Assembly (NCBI RefSeq): GCF_038005225.1
Contig: NZ_JBBOSU010000001.1
Coordinates: 1,166,001 to 1,230,000, forward strand
DNA length: 64,000 nucleotides
Source of the DNA: Solibacillus sp. FSL K6-1523
Lineage (GTDB): Bacteria > Bacillota > Bacilli > Bacillales_A > Planococcaceae
Direction of reading: 5' to 3'
The notes under the pieces were generated by a model. It had not been told where the DNA came from and ran no database searches. It saw only the letters and a program-made list of their open reading frames with translations. The position numbers were made by a program, and so were the translations under genes. Shown in pieces: positions 1 to 8,354 of the stretch (position 1 is its first letter; each line of letters begins with the position of its first letter).

Positions 1-25
1 CAATTACGCCTCGGCGTAATTGATT
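1..25 (+). repeat. 3' end of modular leader repeat (copy R0), cut by window edge
   Basis: The window opens with the terminal hairpin of the dispersed leader repeat: arms CAATTACGCC and GGCGTAATTG followed by ATTA. The two-base loop reads TC, the reverse complement of the GA loop in the intact copies R2 and R4. It ends 18 bases before the prmA start codon, the same placement seen at the other copies. The upstream modules lie outside the window. Confidence 0.8.
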
Positions 26-42
26 AAGGGAGTGGATTGTAA

Positions 43-981
43 GTGAAGTGGACAGAGCTTTCGATATTAACGACACATGAAGCGGTTGATGCAGTAACGA
101 ACATTCTACACGAAGCAGGCGCTAATGGCGTAGTGATAGAGGATTCAAAAGAATTAGATAAAGAAAGAATCGATAAATTTGGTGAAATTTATGCCTTAAA
201 CCCACAGGACTTTCCAAAAACTGGTGTCATTGTGAAAGCATACTTATCTGCATCAAGTTTTCTATCTGAAACAGTAGAAGAAATCAAACTTGCAATTGCC
301 AACCTTGTGAATTTTGATATTAATATAGGTGAAAATGTTTTAACGCTATGTGAAATTGACGAGGAAGATTGGGCGACAGCATGGAAGCAATATTATCATC
401 CGGTGAAAATTTCGGAGCGTTTTACAATTGTGCCAACATGGGAAGAGTATACACCAGTAAGTACAGATGAATTAATTATCGAGTTGGATCCAGGCATGGC
501 ATTCGGAACGGGTACACATCCTACAACAGTAATGTGTTTACAAGCACTTGAAGAAGTTGTGAAAAAGGGTGATACTGTTGTTGATGTTGGAACGGGTTCA
601 GGCGTCCTATCAATCGGAGCGGCGATGCTTGGTGCGAAAAGCGTGCATGCTTTAGATTTAGATGAAGTGGCCGTTACTGCAGCGCGTGAAAATATTGCCT
701 TAAATAAAGTGGATTCAGTTGTTGAAGTATTCCACGGTAATTTACTCGATACGGTAAAAGAACCAGCAGATATCGTAGTTGCAAATATTTTAGCAGATAT
801 TATTATTTCGTTTACGGATGATGCTTATTCGATCGTAAAATCAGGTGGACTTTATGTGACATCTGGTATTATCGGTGCGAAAAAAGATGATGTAAAAGAA
901 GCGCTTGAAAAATCAGGTTTTATCATTGAAGAAGTATTGATGATGGAAGATTGGGTAGCGATTATTTCACGTCGCCCATAG
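43..981 (+). CDS. prmA: Ribosomal protein L11 methyltransferase
   Basis: This gene encodes the cytoplasmic SAM-dependent enzyme that methylates ribosomal protein L11 on several amino groups. The 312-residue length is normal for PrmA. The N-terminal third is the L11-recognition domain. The catalytic Rossmann domain follows, with the family signature [15 protein letters not shown] near residue 147 and the SAM-binding motif [13 protein letters not shown] near 180. The start is GTG at 43 (MKWTELSI) with AAGGGAG about 10 bases upstream. The dnaJ-prmA-rsmE order is typical of Bacillales, so dnaJ is probably just off the left edge. A leader repeat ends right before the start. Confidence 0.97.
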   Translation: MKWTELSILTTHEAVDAVTNILHEAGANGVVIEDSKELDKERIDKFGEIYALNPQDFPKTGVIVKAYLSASSFLSETVEEIKLAIANLVNFDINIGENVLTLCEIDEEDWATAWKQYYHPVKISERFTIVPTWEEYTPVSTDELIIELDPGMAFGTGTHPTTVMCLQALEEVVKKGDTVVDVGTGSGVLSIGAAMLGAKSVHALDLDEVAVTAARENIALNKVDSVVEVFHGNLLDTVKEPADIVVANILADIIISFTDDAYSIVKSGGLYVTSGIIGAKKDDVKEALEKSGFIIEEVLMMEDWVAIISRRP

Positions 982-987
982 ATTAAT

Positions 988-1027
988 AAAACAACAGCTG
1001 CATTTTTTACGCGGCTGTTGTTTTTGT
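988..1027 (+). terminator. Intrinsic terminator after prmA
   Basis: Inverted arms AACAACAGCTGC and GCGGCTGTTGTT are separated by a short A/T loop and followed by a T run. It lies between prmA and rsmE, so read-through or a second promoter must supply rsmE. Confidence 0.75.
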
Positions 1028-1044
1028 CTAAATATAAGGAGTTA

Positions 1045-1065
1045 ATGAAAGTTGAGGACAATTAA
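1045..1065 (+). other. Six-codon leader ORF abutting rsmE
   Basis: ATG at 1045 follows a strong AAGGAG and encodes MKVEDN, then stops at TAA 1063-1065, immediately before the rsmE ATG at 1066. The GAGG that would serve rsmE lies inside this mini-ORF, so translation may be coupled. Whether it is translated is unknown; chance is possible. Confidence 0.3.
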
Positions 1066-1809
1066 ATGCAACGTTATTTTGTAGAACAACAAGCAAATGA
1101 GCATCAAGAGTTTACAATTAGTGGCGATAATGCACGTCACATCAGTAAAGTAATGCGCATGTCAATCGGCAATCAAATTATCATTGTTCAAAATGGTGTC
1201 GCGTTTATTTGTGAAATTATTTCGCTTGAGGGGGATGTGATTGCGCGCCAAACAGGACAAATGATTCCATCCCCAGAAATGACGATTCAAGTCGATATTG
1301 CGTGTGGATTGCCAAAAGGAGATAAATTAGAGCTCATTACGCAAAAAGGGACCGAGCTTGGGATGCATGCACTTCTCCCGTTCGCAGCAGAACGCTCGAT
1401 TGTAAAATGGGATGAAAAAAAGGGGATGAAAAACCAAGAACGTTTACAAAAAATTGCCCAAGAAGCAGCAGAGCAATCGCATCGTACACATATCCCGGTA
1501 ATCGAGTTTCCTATAAGTTTTAAGCAACTTTTACAAAAGATTAAAGACTATGATGCGGTATATATTGCCGATGAAGAGGATGCAAAATTAGCGGAACGTA
1601 TAAAATTTTCGGATAAGCTTAAAAAACTTTCAGCTAATAATTCAACGAAAATACTATGCATCTTTGGTCCAGAAGGTGGTATTTCACGTCAGGAAAGCGC
1701 GGCATTAATCGAGGCTGGCGCACAAACGATGTCACTCGGCCCCCGTATTTTACGAGCGGAAACGGCACCGTTATATGCACTTTCTGCTATTTCTTATGAA
1801 TTTGAATGA
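1066..1809 (+). CDS. rsmE: 16S rRNA (uracil1498-N3)-methyltransferase
   Basis: RsmE methylates U1498 of 16S rRNA in the 30S subunit. The 247 residues comprise an N-terminal PUA-like RNA-binding region (about 1-70) and a C-terminal SPOUT (trefoil-knot) methyltransferase. The family motifs IFGPEGGIS near residue 198 and LGPRILRAETAPL near 225 form the SAM-binding knot. The ATG at 1066 has GAGG at 1054-1057. It follows prmA as in B. subtilis yqeT-yqeU, and mtaB is next, so the three form an RNA- and ribosome-modification cluster. Confidence 0.96.
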   Translation: MQRYFVEQQANEHQEFTISGDNARHISKVMRMSIGNQIIIVQNGVAFICEIISLEGDVIARQTGQMIPSPEMTIQVDIACGLPKGDKLELITQKGTELGMHALLPFAAERSIVKWDEKKGMKNQERLQKIAQEAAEQSHRTHIPVIEFPISFKQLLQKIKDYDAVYIADEEDAKLAERIKFSDKLKKLSANNSTKILCIFGPEGGISRQESAALIEAGAQTMSLGPRILRAETAPLYALSAISYEFE

Positions 1810-1928
1810 TTGCAGGATATCAAATAATTTATAAATCCGCAGAGATTATAATGTATGGTATTATATGGATGTTCAAAGACACTTCGAAATTAGGGCAATA
1901 GTTAGTCATATTGTAATTGATAACTGTG

Positions 1929-1967
1929 AACAAAAGCGCTACCTAAAACAGGAAAGCGCTTTTGTTA
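1929..1967 (+). terminator. Terminator-like hairpin between rsmE and mtaB
   Basis: Arms AACAAAAGCGCT and AGCGCTTTTGTT are perfect complements separated by 14 bases. The T run lies within the 3' arm, so termination strength is uncertain. The rest of 1810-2100 is AT-rich and holds no gene that I can see. Confidence 0.55.
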
Positions 1968-2100
1968 TGCATAGAAAAGGACTTAAAAATTATTGATTTC
2001 AAAAGGTTTATGTTATGATAAATGTCGTATGGAAAAAATAAATTCACTAATTTATATCAAATAATAAGAATCAAAGTGCAATATCGAAAGGTTGATTATT

Positions 2101-3450
2101 ATGCAAGAAAAAAGCGTTGGAAATGTGAGTCTATATACGCTGGGTTGTAAAGTAAACCACTACGAAACTGAAGCGATTTGGCAGCTATTTAAAGAAAAAG
2201 GATATGGTCGTGTTGAATTCGATCAGCAATCAGATGTGTATATTATAAATACTTGTACAGTAACAAATACGGGGGATAAAAAATCTCGCCAAGTTATTCG
2301 TCGCGCCATTCGTCAAAATCCGGATGCGGTTATTTGTGTTACAGGTTGTTATGCGCAAACTTCACCGGCGGAGATTATGGCGATTCCAGGTGTTGATATT
2401 GTTGTTGGTACACAAGATCGTGAAAAGCTACTTGGTTATATAGAGCAATACCGTGAAGAACGTCAGCCGATTAATGCTGTACGTAATATTATGAAAAACC
2501 GTGTGTATGAAGAATTAGATGTTCCAGCATTTACAGACCGTACACGTGCCTCTCTTAAAATTCAAGAAGGTTGCAATAACTTCTGTACGTTTTGTATTAT
2601 CCCTTGGGCACGCGGTTTAATGCGTTCTCGTGATCCAGAAGAAGTAATTCGTCAAGCACAGCAATTAGTGGATGCAGGGTACTTAGAAATCGTCTTAACT
2701 GGTATCCATACAGGTGGATATGGACAAGATTTCAAAGATTACAATTTAGCGCAATTATTACGTGATTTAGAAGCGCAAGTAAAAGGCTTAAAACGTTTAC
2801 GTATTTCTTCTATTGAAGCATCACAATTAACAGATGAGGTCATTGAAGTATTACAAAACTCTGAAATTGTCGTGAACCATTTACACATTCCGATTCAATC
2901 AGGCTCGGATACGGTGCTAAAGCGTATGCGTCGTAAATATACGATGGAGTTTTTTGCAGAGCGTTTGGAGAAATTAAAAGTAGCCTTACCTGATTTAGCA
3001 ATTACTTCAGACGTAATTGTTGGATTCCCAGGAGAAACAGAAGAAGAGTTTATGGAAACGTATAACTTTATCCGTGATCATAAATTTGCGGAATTACATG
3101 TATTCCCTTATTCACAACGTACAGGAACACCAGCTGCCCGCATGGAAGACCAAGTTGATGAGGAAGTGAAAAATGAACGTGTGCACCGTTTAATTTCATT
3201 AAATGATCAATTGGCAAAAGAATATGCTGCCCGCTTTGAAGGTGAAGTATTGGAAGTAATTCCAGAAGAACGCTTTAAAGATGGTGCCAATGAAAATTTA
3301 TATGTAGGTTATACAACGAACTATCTGAAAATTGTTTTTGAAGGCTCAGAGCAGATGATTGGTCAGCTAACGAAAGTAAAAATTACAAAAGCAGGCTATC
3401 CATATAACGAAGGGCAATTTGTACGTATTTTGGAAGAGCAAGCACAATAA
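2101..3450 (+). CDS. mtaB: tRNA t6A37 methylthiotransferase MtaB
   Basis: MtaB (YqeV) is a radical-SAM iron-sulfur enzyme that converts t6A37 to ms2t6A37 in tRNAs reading ANN codons. The order is an N-terminal MTTase domain with conserved Cys (YTLGCKVNHYE, NTCTVTN, VTGCYAQ), a radical-SAM core with CxxxCxxC in the segment GCNNFCTFCIIPWARG near residue 160, and a C-terminal TRAM domain. I prefer the ATG at 2101 (MQEKSVG): GAAAGG lies 9 bases upstream, whereas the in-frame TTG at 2092 would sit on the ribosome-binding site. About 449 residues, normal for the family. Confidence 0.96.
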   Translation: MQEKSVGNVSLYTLGCKVNHYETEAIWQLFKEKGYGRVEFDQQSDVYIINTCTVTNTGDKKSRQVIRRAIRQNPDAVICVTGCYAQTSPAEIMAIPGVDIVVGTQDREKLLGYIEQYREERQPINAVRNIMKNRVYEELDVPAFTDRTRASLKIQEGCNNFCTFCIIPWARGLMRSRDPEEVIRQAQQLVDAGYLEIVLTGIHTGGYGQDFKDYNLAQLLRDLEAQVKGLKRLRISSIEASQLTDEVIEVLQNSEIVVNHLHIPIQSGSDTVLKRMRRKYTMEFFAERLEKLKVALPDLAITSDVIVGFPGETEEEFMETYNFIRDHKFAELHVFPYSQRTGTPAARMEDQVDEEVKNERVHRLISLNDQLAKEYAARFEGEVLEVIPEERFKDGANENLYVGYTTNYLKIVFEGSEQMIGQLTKVKITKAGYPYNEGQFVRILEEQAQ

Positions 3451-3456
3451 TAAATG

Positions 3457-3505
3457 AAAGCAATGTAAACTGGAAAGTATTCTAGCGTTACATTGCTTTT
3501 ATTTT
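3457..3505 (+). terminator. Terminator after mtaB
   Basis: Arms AAAGCAATGTAA and TTACATTGCTTT flank a loop of about 19 bases and are followed by a T-rich tail. It closes the mtaB transcript. Confidence 0.7.
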
Positions 3506-3707
3506 CATTTAAATATGAATTGTATGTAGTTGAAATGTCACGATTATCTTGATGAATATGAACGATGCAACACGGACAAAATAATTGAACGGAGCTTTGC
3601 TAAAGGTGAAATCATTAAAAGTTATCTGACATTTCCCGTGGAAGTAATTACATGCTATTATGGAAGAGGTACGGACAACTTATTAAACGTAGAGGGAGCT
3701 ATTTATT

Positions 3708-4376
3708 ATGACTCAAAATTATGCAAAAATGATTGATCATACACTACTTAAGGCAGAAGCATCCGCGTCGCAAGTTCAGAAAATTTGTGATGAGGCAAAA
3801 CAATATGTTTTCGCATCAGTATGTGTAAATCCTACTTGGGTAAAATTTTGTGCAGAGCAATTAGCCGGCACTGAAGTAAAAGTATGTACAGTAATTGGTT
3901 TCCCATTAGGTGCATCAACTTCAGCTGTAAAAGGGTATGAAACGAAAGATGCCATTGCAAACGGAGCAGGCGAAATTGATATGGTTATTAATATCGGGGC
4001 GCTAAAAGATGGCCGATTTAATGTTGTTTTAGAAGATATTAAAGCGGTAGTGAATGCTGCAAATGGCACTTTAGTAAAAGTAATTATTGAAACGTGTCTA
4101 TTAACAGATGAAGAAAAAGTAAAAGCATGTGAATTAGCAGTTGAGGCTGGTGCGGACTTTGTAAAAACTTCTACAGGTTTTTCAACGGGTGGTGCTACAG
4201 CAGAAGATATTGCATTAATGCGTAAAACAGTAGGTCCAACAATCGGTGTCAAAGCTTCAGGTGGCGTTCGCAGCTTGGAAGATATGAAGGCAATGATTGA
4301 CAATGGTGCAACGCGTATTGGTGCATCATCAGGTGTTGCGATTATGAATGGTTTAACATCAAAATCGGATTATTAA
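3708..4376 (+). CDS. deoC: Deoxyribose-phosphate aldolase
   Basis: DeoC cleaves 2-deoxyribose-5-phosphate to glyceraldehyde-3-phosphate and acetaldehyde in deoxynucleoside catabolism. The 222-residue TIM barrel has the class I aldolase residues: the Schiff-base lysine in [14 protein letters not shown] near residue 152 and the second lysine in VKASGGVRS near 181. The ATG at 3708 has AGAGGGAGC upstream. It stands alone between mtaB and rpsU rather than in a deo operon with a kinase or permease, as commonly seen in related spore-formers. About 250 bases upstream carry no clear gene. Confidence 0.96.
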   Translation: MTQNYAKMIDHTLLKAEASASQVQKICDEAKQYVFASVCVNPTWVKFCAEQLAGTEVKVCTVIGFPLGASTSAVKGYETKDAIANGAGEIDMVINIGALKDGRFNVVLEDIKAVVNAANGTLVKVIIETCLLTDEEKVKACELAVEAGADFVKTSTGFSTGGATAEDIALMRKTVGPTIGVKASGGVRSLEDMKAMIDNGATRIGASSGVAIMNGLTSKSDY

Positions 4377-4392
4377 AATCTATTGTTTTTTG

Positions 4393-4421
4393 TTGACTCT
4401 TCTATAATGTTACGATATACT
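4393..4421 (+). promoter_or_regulatory. SigA promoter of rpsU
   Basis: A -35 TTGACT (4393-4398) and -10 TATACT (4416-4421) are separated by exactly 17 bases, each one mismatch from consensus. Nothing better lies between deoC and rpsU. Confidence 0.75.
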
Positions 4422-4431
4422 ACTTTAGTAC

Positions 4432-4452
4432 ACATTAACTAATAGTTAATGT
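4432..4452. promoter_or_regulatory. Perfect palindrome in the rpsU leader
   Basis: ACATTAACT, AAT, AGTTAATGT form a perfect 9-bp dyad with a 3-base centre just downstream of the rpsU -10 box. It could be an operator or a 5'-UTR hairpin. No known regulator motif is recognised. Confidence 0.4.
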
Positions 4453-4488
4453 TTGTATTGACGTGTGTTCGGAGGGAGGGAAAGAGAG

Positions 4489-4662
4489 ATGTCAAAAACT
4501 GTCGTTCGCAAAAACGAATCGCTTGAAGATGCTCTTCGTCGCTTCAAACGTACTGTATCAAAATCAGGTACAATTCAAGAAGTTAGAAAGCGCGAATTCT
4601 ACGAAAAACCTAGCGTTAAACGTAAAAAGAAATCAGAAGCTGCACGTAAACGTAAGTGGTAA
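4489..4662 (+). CDS. rpsU: 30S ribosomal protein S21
   Basis: S21 is a small basic component of the 30S subunit. The 57-residue protein [11 protein letters not shown]...RKRKW has the usual bS21 length and Lys/Arg-rich C-terminus. The ATG at 4489 follows an excellent GGAGGGAGGG. An upstream in-frame extension exists but lies within the ribosome-binding site, so I reject it. In B. subtilis yqeY follows rpsU. Here a terminator and repeats follow instead, so rpsU appears monocistronic. Confidence 0.97.
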   Translation: MSKTVVRKNESLEDALRRFKRTVSKSGTIQEVRKREFYEKPSVKRKKKSEAARKRKW

Positions 4663-4726
4663 TTTCCCTGTAAATCCCTACGTTCATAACACGCAATTTT
4701 CAGATTGAACTGAGCAGACAAATGAT

Positions 4727-4765
4727 ATAACCCACAAATTTCGATTTGTGGGTTATTTGCGTTTT
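4727..4765 (+). terminator. Terminator after rpsU
   Basis: Perfect 13-bp arms ATAACCCACAAAT and ATTTGTGGGTTAT around TCG, followed by a short T run. The GGCTAG repeat starts about 25 bases further on. Confidence 0.85.
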
Positions 4766-4776
4766 TCAATAGATTT

Positions 4777-4947
4777 CCCATTTCCCCGCTGTTTCTAGCC
4801 AAACAATTCCCCAAACTAGCCACTAACTCGTTAAAACTAGCCGCTTTTAAAGCGTTACTCGCCAAAATACATCGAAAATTAGCCGAATTGGTGCAGTAAA
4901 TAGCCGAACCACGTTTTACTAGCCAAATTTATTCATTAACTAGCCGA
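4777..4947 (-). repeat. GGCTAG 21-bp-period repeat, copy A
   Basis: Read on the minus strand there are eight consecutive units beginning GGCTAG, or the variants GGCTAT, GGCTAA and GGCGAG. Their spacings are 21, 19, 21, 21, 21, 21, 21 and about 21 bases. Copy B at 62740-62918 has the same unit lengths in the same order, including the 19-base second unit and the GGCGAG fifth unit. The block ends with GGGAAATCTATTGAA next to the rpsU terminator. A minus-strand frame is open across part of it, but I see no sign of a real protein. Confidence 0.8.
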
Positions 4948-5047
4948 TTTGTCCGCCCCTTAAAAAGATTTCAATATACTTCATCCGAAACTAATGCATA
5001 ACTTTTTTTTAAAAGGACAGTTATTAACTACATAAAAGAGAATATAT

Positions 5048-5076
5048 TTAATATTTGATGGGAAATAGCGTATAAT
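5048..5076 (+). promoter_or_regulatory. Possible SigA promoter for nfeD-floA
   Basis: TATAAT at 5071-5076 is a perfect -10 box. The -35 candidate 17 bases upstream (TTTAAT) is poor. If used, leader repeat R1 would lie in the 5' UTR of nfeD. Confidence 0.35.
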
Positions 5077-5175
5077 AAAAAAGTGAAGAAATTACCAATG
5101 AATTACTTTTAAAAAAGGAATTCATAAAAGTTGAAACTTTTCACAAAGTCGTCCGTATAACAACTATACATACTT

Positions 5176-5350
5176 TTAACGTGCTTCAGCAAATGCTGAA
5201 GCACGTTAAGCCCCGGCGGATTTCACAGTTTTTTTGAGGAGTTTTTAAAGAGGAGGTCAGCCTAAAAACGTCACATCGTGTGACAACGGCTGACTGACCC
5301 ATGTCCTGTGGCTCCGAAAAAAATGGACGCAAATATGCCGAGGTGTATTT
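5176..5350 (+). repeat. Modular leader repeat, copy R1 (diverged)
   Basis: A 16-bp hairpin (5176-5209, containing TTCAGC/GCTGAA) is followed by CCCCGGCGGATTTCA and the left P1 arm CAGTTTTTTT. Next comes a double-triloop insert: GTCAGCC/GGCTGAC enclosing GTCACA-TCG-TGTGAC, then CCCATG-TCC-TGTGG. The right P1 arm AAAAAAATGG and the terminal hairpin follow. The terminal arms are diverged (AAATATGCC/GGTGTATTT) but still pair through one T-A to A-T swap and two G.U pairs. It ends 18 bases before the nfeD start. Confidence 0.8.
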
Positions 5351-5368
5351 AAAAAAGGGGGTGGCAGG

Positions 5369-6712
5369 ATGAAACGTACAAATGGGTTTAGTTGGATAGC
5401 TCTAATGGTACTTTCATTTCTTTTAATATTACCTACTATGACGGCGTTTGCGAACGGTAAAGTGTATGAAATTACCATTGAGAATGAAGTGGAAAAAGGC
5501 CTGTATCAATATTTAAAGCGCGGTTTTGAGGAGGCAAAGCAAAACAATGCGAAGGCAATTATATTAGAAATTCATACGCCGGGTGGATTTGTCAATGCCG
5601 CAGAGGATATTGGGATGCTAATGGATGAAACAGAACTTCCGATTATCGCCTTTATTAATTCGAAAGCGCATTCAGCGGGTGCTTATATTGCGCTTCATGC
5701 AGATGCAATTTACATGACTCCCAACGCTACAATGGGTGCAGCGGCGGTAATTGATTCAGCTGGAAATGCTGCAGAAGTTAAGGCTCAAAGTGCATGGATG
5801 GCACAAATGAAGACGGCTGCTATCAATTCTGGTCCATCTGGTAGGGATCCAATTTATGCAGAAGCGATGGTTGATCAAGATGTTGAATTGCCTGAGTTAA
5901 GTTTACCAAAAGGGAAGTTGCTAACATTAACTGCCGATGAAGCGAAAGAAGTTGGTTATTCTGAAGGAACGGTTAAATCAATGGAGGAACTGCTAACAAC
6001 ATTAAAATATGATGATTTTGATGTAATCAAAGTTGACCCAACTTTCTCAGAAAAGCTTGCCAGACTCATTACAAATCCAGTCGTTGTACCAATTTTATTA
6101 TCCATTGCAAGCATCGGATTAGTTGTTGAATTGTACTCACCTGGCTTTGGAGTTCCTGGTATTATGGGCTTGTCTTCGTTAGGATTGTTTTTCTTTGGAC
6201 ACACAGTTGCTGGATTTGCAGGTTATGAAACGATTATTGTCTTTGTTGTCGGGCTCATTTTACTCATAGCTGAATTTGTCGTTCCGGGTGGAATAGTTGG
6301 TATTATTGGGGGGATCCTCATCATAGGTAGTTTACTTTTCGCGGGTGCAAGCTTTGTTCATATGGCTTACTCAATTTTAATCGCAATGATTATTGCAATA
6401 ATAGGAATGGTGATACTTATGAAATTTTTCGGCAAAAAAATGCATGTATTTAACAAGCTTGTTTTAAGAGATGCAACGACGACAGAGGATGGTTATGTGT
6501 CGAACACCAATCGAATCGAATTAATCGGAAAGATTGGAAAATCGGTAACACCTCTACGTCCAGCAGGTACAATTTTGCAGGACCAAGAACGCATCGATGT
6601 TGTAACAGAAGGTAGTTACATTGATGCGGGGAAAAATGTTGAAATTATTAAAGTAGAAGGCTCACGTATTGTTGTGAGAGAAAAATTTGAAAAAGGTGGA
6701 GAAGTTGAATGA
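5369..6712 (+). CDS. nfeD: NfeD-family membrane-bound serine protease
   Basis: This is the long form of NfeD (B. subtilis YqeZ), a membrane protein encoded beside flotillins. A signal sequence (MKRTNGFSW...TAFA, about 1-28) precedes a ClpP-like domain with the catalytic-serine segment [16 protein letters not shown] near residue 95. Several transmembrane helices follow (about 235-355), then a C-terminal OB-fold NfeD domain (about 370-440). The ATG at 5369 has a strong AAGGGGGTGG. Its stop overlaps the floA start as ATGA, so the pair is translationally coupled. Substrates of the protease are unknown. Confidence 0.9.
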   Translation: MKRTNGFSWIALMVLSFLLILPTMTAFANGKVYEITIENEVEKGLYQYLKRGFEEAKQNNAKAIILEIHTPGGFVNAAEDIGMLMDETELPIIAFINSKAHSAGAYIALHADAIYMTPNATMGAAAVIDSAGNAAEVKAQSAWMAQMKTAAINSGPSGRDPIYAEAMVDQDVELPELSLPKGKLLTLTADEAKEVGYSEGTVKSMEELLTTLKYDDFDVIKVDPTFSEKLARLITNPVVVPILLSIASIGLVVELYSPGFGVPGIMGLSSLGLFFFGHTVAGFAGYETIIVFVVGLILLIAEFVVPGGIVGIIGGILIIGSLLFAGASFVHMAYSILIAMIIAIIGMVILMKFFGKKMHVFNKLVLRDATTTEDGYVSNTNRIELIGKIGKSVTPLRPAGTILQDQERIDVVTEGSYIDAGKNVEIIKVEGSRIVVREKFEKGGEVE

Positions 6713-7707
6713 TTATTGATGCAGCAGCAATTACGTTAATTATTGCGATCGTTGTTATTTTCTTAATTTTGGCCGTATTTTTCACATTTGTTCCAGTTGC
6801 ACTATGGATTAGCGCACTGGCAGCAGGTGTAAGAGTAAGTATTTTCACACTAATTGGAATGCGCTTACGTCGCGTAATTCCGTCACGAATTGTAAACCCG
6901 TTAATTAAAGCACATAAAGCGGGTATTGAAGTATCGATTAACCAATTAGAGTCACATTATTTAGCTGGTGGTAACGTAGACCGTGTAGTAAACGCATTAA
7001 TTGCAGCACACCGCGCAAATATCGAATTAAGTTTTGAACGTGCAGCGGCAATTGATTTAGCTGGACGTGACGTATTAGAAGCTGTACAAATGTCAGTAAA
7101 TCCAAAAGTAATCGAAACACCATTTATTGCAGGGGTTGCGATGAATGGTATTGAAGTAAAAGCAAAAGCGCGTATTACAGTACGTGCCAACTTAGATCGC
7201 TTAGTTGGTGGTGCCGGTGAAGAAACAATTGTAGCTCGTGTTGGTGAAGGGATTGTCTCGACACTAGGTTCAAGCGTATCGCATTCAAAAGTGTTAGAAA
7301 ATCCAGATTTAATTTCTCAAACAGTTCTTTCAAAAGGTTTAGACTCGGGTACAGCATTTGAGATCTTATCGATTGATATCGCGGATGTTGATATCGGCAA
7401 AAACATCGGTGCTGAGCTTCAAATTGAGCAAGCACAAGCAGATAAAAACATTGCACAAGCAAAAGCTGAGGAACGTCGTGCAATGGCCGTAGCAAGTGAG
7501 CAAGAAATGGTTGCGAAAGTACAAGAAATGAAAGCAAAAGTAGTGGAAGCAGAAGCAGAAGTTCCAATGGCGATGGCGGAAGCATTACGTTCAGGTAACT
7601 TTGGCATTATGGATTATATGAATTACAAAAATATTCAAGCGGATACATCAATGCGTGAATCGATTTCAAAAGCATCTGATGATAAACCAGATACAACAAA
7701 TAAATAA
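6709..7707 (+). CDS. floA: Flotillin-like protein FloA
   Basis: FloA organises functional membrane microdomains. An N-terminal hydrophobic hairpin (about 5-50) anchors it, an SPFH/band-7-like region occupies the middle, and a C-terminal helical region (about 235-300) is rich in Glu-Ala repeats ([19 protein letters not shown]) that support oligomerisation. The 332 residues match FloA (YqfA). It overlaps nfeD by 4 bases. The next gene begins 23 bases after its stop, so nfeD-floA-yqfB are likely one operon. Confidence 0.95.
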   Translation: MIIDAAAITLIIAIVVIFLILAVFFTFVPVALWISALAAGVRVSIFTLIGMRLRRVIPSRIVNPLIKAHKAGIEVSINQLESHYLAGGNVDRVVNALIAAHRANIELSFERAAAIDLAGRDVLEAVQMSVNPKVIETPFIAGVAMNGIEVKAKARITVRANLDRLVGGAGEETIVARVGEGIVSTLGSSVSHSKVLENPDLISQTVLSKGLDSGTAFEILSIDIADVDIGKNIGAELQIEQAQADKNIAQAKAEERRAMAVASEQEMVAKVQEMKAKVVEAEAEVPMAMAEALRSGNFGIMDYMNYKNIQADTSMRESISKASDDKPDTTNK

Positions 7708-7730
7708 TCGAGGAAGGGAGTGATCACTAA

Positions 7731-8222
7731 ATGGAAGGTATTATCATTATGGTTATTATGTTTGCGTTAAGTTCTTTGTTTGCAAAGGGAAAAACGGAAG
7801 ATAAAAAGAAACAAACGAAAGAAATGCCACCATTTAGCAATCAATCGGCTCCCAGGCAGCGTGAAGAGGTTCGTCCGAGTAGGGTAGAAACGAGACAACC
7901 GAAATCGCTAGAAGACTTTGCAAATGAAATTTTCGGTCAATTAAATGACAAACGAAAACCAGCGCCAAAGCCAATTGAAACACCTGCTAAAATAGAAGTG
8001 GCATTGCCAAAAGTGGAACCTGTTCGGGAGTTTATTGAACGTAAATCAGAGTCTATTGAAGAGCCGAAAAAAGCTCGAGGCCTTCAAGATCGTCCAATCA
8101 TTCAAATGATTAAGCAACAAGAATCGGATCGATTAAAAGTGGTGCCATCAAATCAAAAAGAATTGATGCAAGCGATTGTGATGACTGAGATTTTAGGTCC
8201 ACCAAAAGCAAAGCGACAATAA
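7731..8222 (+). CDS. Uncharacterised membrane-anchored protein at the yqfB position
   Basis: The 163-residue product begins with one hydrophobic segment (MEGIIIMVIMFALSSLFA). A long polar, Pro/Lys/Glu-rich and probably disordered region follows, with PKSLEDFANEIFGQL near residue 62 and a conserved-looking C-terminus ELMQAIVMTEILGPPKAKR. The C-terminal EIL-PPKA pattern resembles tails of other small Bacillales membrane proteins, but I do not recognise a named family. It occupies the yqfB slot between floA and yqfC. GGAAGGGAGTG precedes the ATG. A flotillin-associated role is only an inference from position. Confidence 0.75.
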   Translation: MEGIIIMVIMFALSSLFAKGKTEDKKKQTKEMPPFSNQSAPRQREEVRPSRVETRQPKSLEDFANEIFGQLNDKRKPAPKPIETPAKIEVALPKVEPVREFIERKSESIEEPKKARGLQDRPIIQMIKQQESDRLKVVPSNQKELMQAIVMTEILGPPKAKRQ

Positions 8223-8225
8223 ATG

Positions 8226-8271
8226 AAACCATCTTTCTTCACAAACTCTGTGAGGGAAGATGGTTTTTTAG
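8226..8271 (+). terminator. Terminator after the nfeD-floA operon
   Basis: Imperfect arms ACCATCTTTCTTCACA and TGTGAGGGAAGATGGT are followed by six T. It separates the floA operon from yqfC-yqfD. Confidence 0.75.
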
Positions 8272-8323
8272 TAAGTGGATTATAGCAAATCCATTTGTAA
8301 ACACATGTCCTCCAAGTTGTACG

Positions 8324-8331
8324 CATATAGT
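8324..8331 (+). promoter_or_regulatory. Possible SigmaE -10 box for yqfC-yqfD
   Basis: CATATAGT resembles the SigmaE -10 consensus CATAnnnT and lies about 25 bases before the yqfC start. yqfCD is a known SigmaE operon in B. subtilis. I see no convincing -35 element. Confidence 0.25.
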
Positions 8332-8354
8332 ATCGCTAAAGGGGGCATTTTGAT

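Noticed and set aside
3530-3736. 68-residue plus-strand frame ahead of deoC
   Set aside because: It starts at TTG without a ribosome-binding site, overlaps the deoC start in another frame and has no recognisable family.
3776-4303. 175-residue minus-strand frame inside deoC
   Set aside because: It is antisense to a clear aldolase gene and its composition follows the codon pattern of deoC.
4463-4708. 81-residue frame overlapping rpsU
   Set aside because: It runs in a different frame over rpsU, which is certain and has a strong ribosome-binding site.
4599-4865. 88-residue minus-strand frame covering the GGCTAG array
   Set aside because: Half of it is antisense to rpsU and its terminator; the other copy of the array has a stop, so I treat it as a repeat and not a gene.
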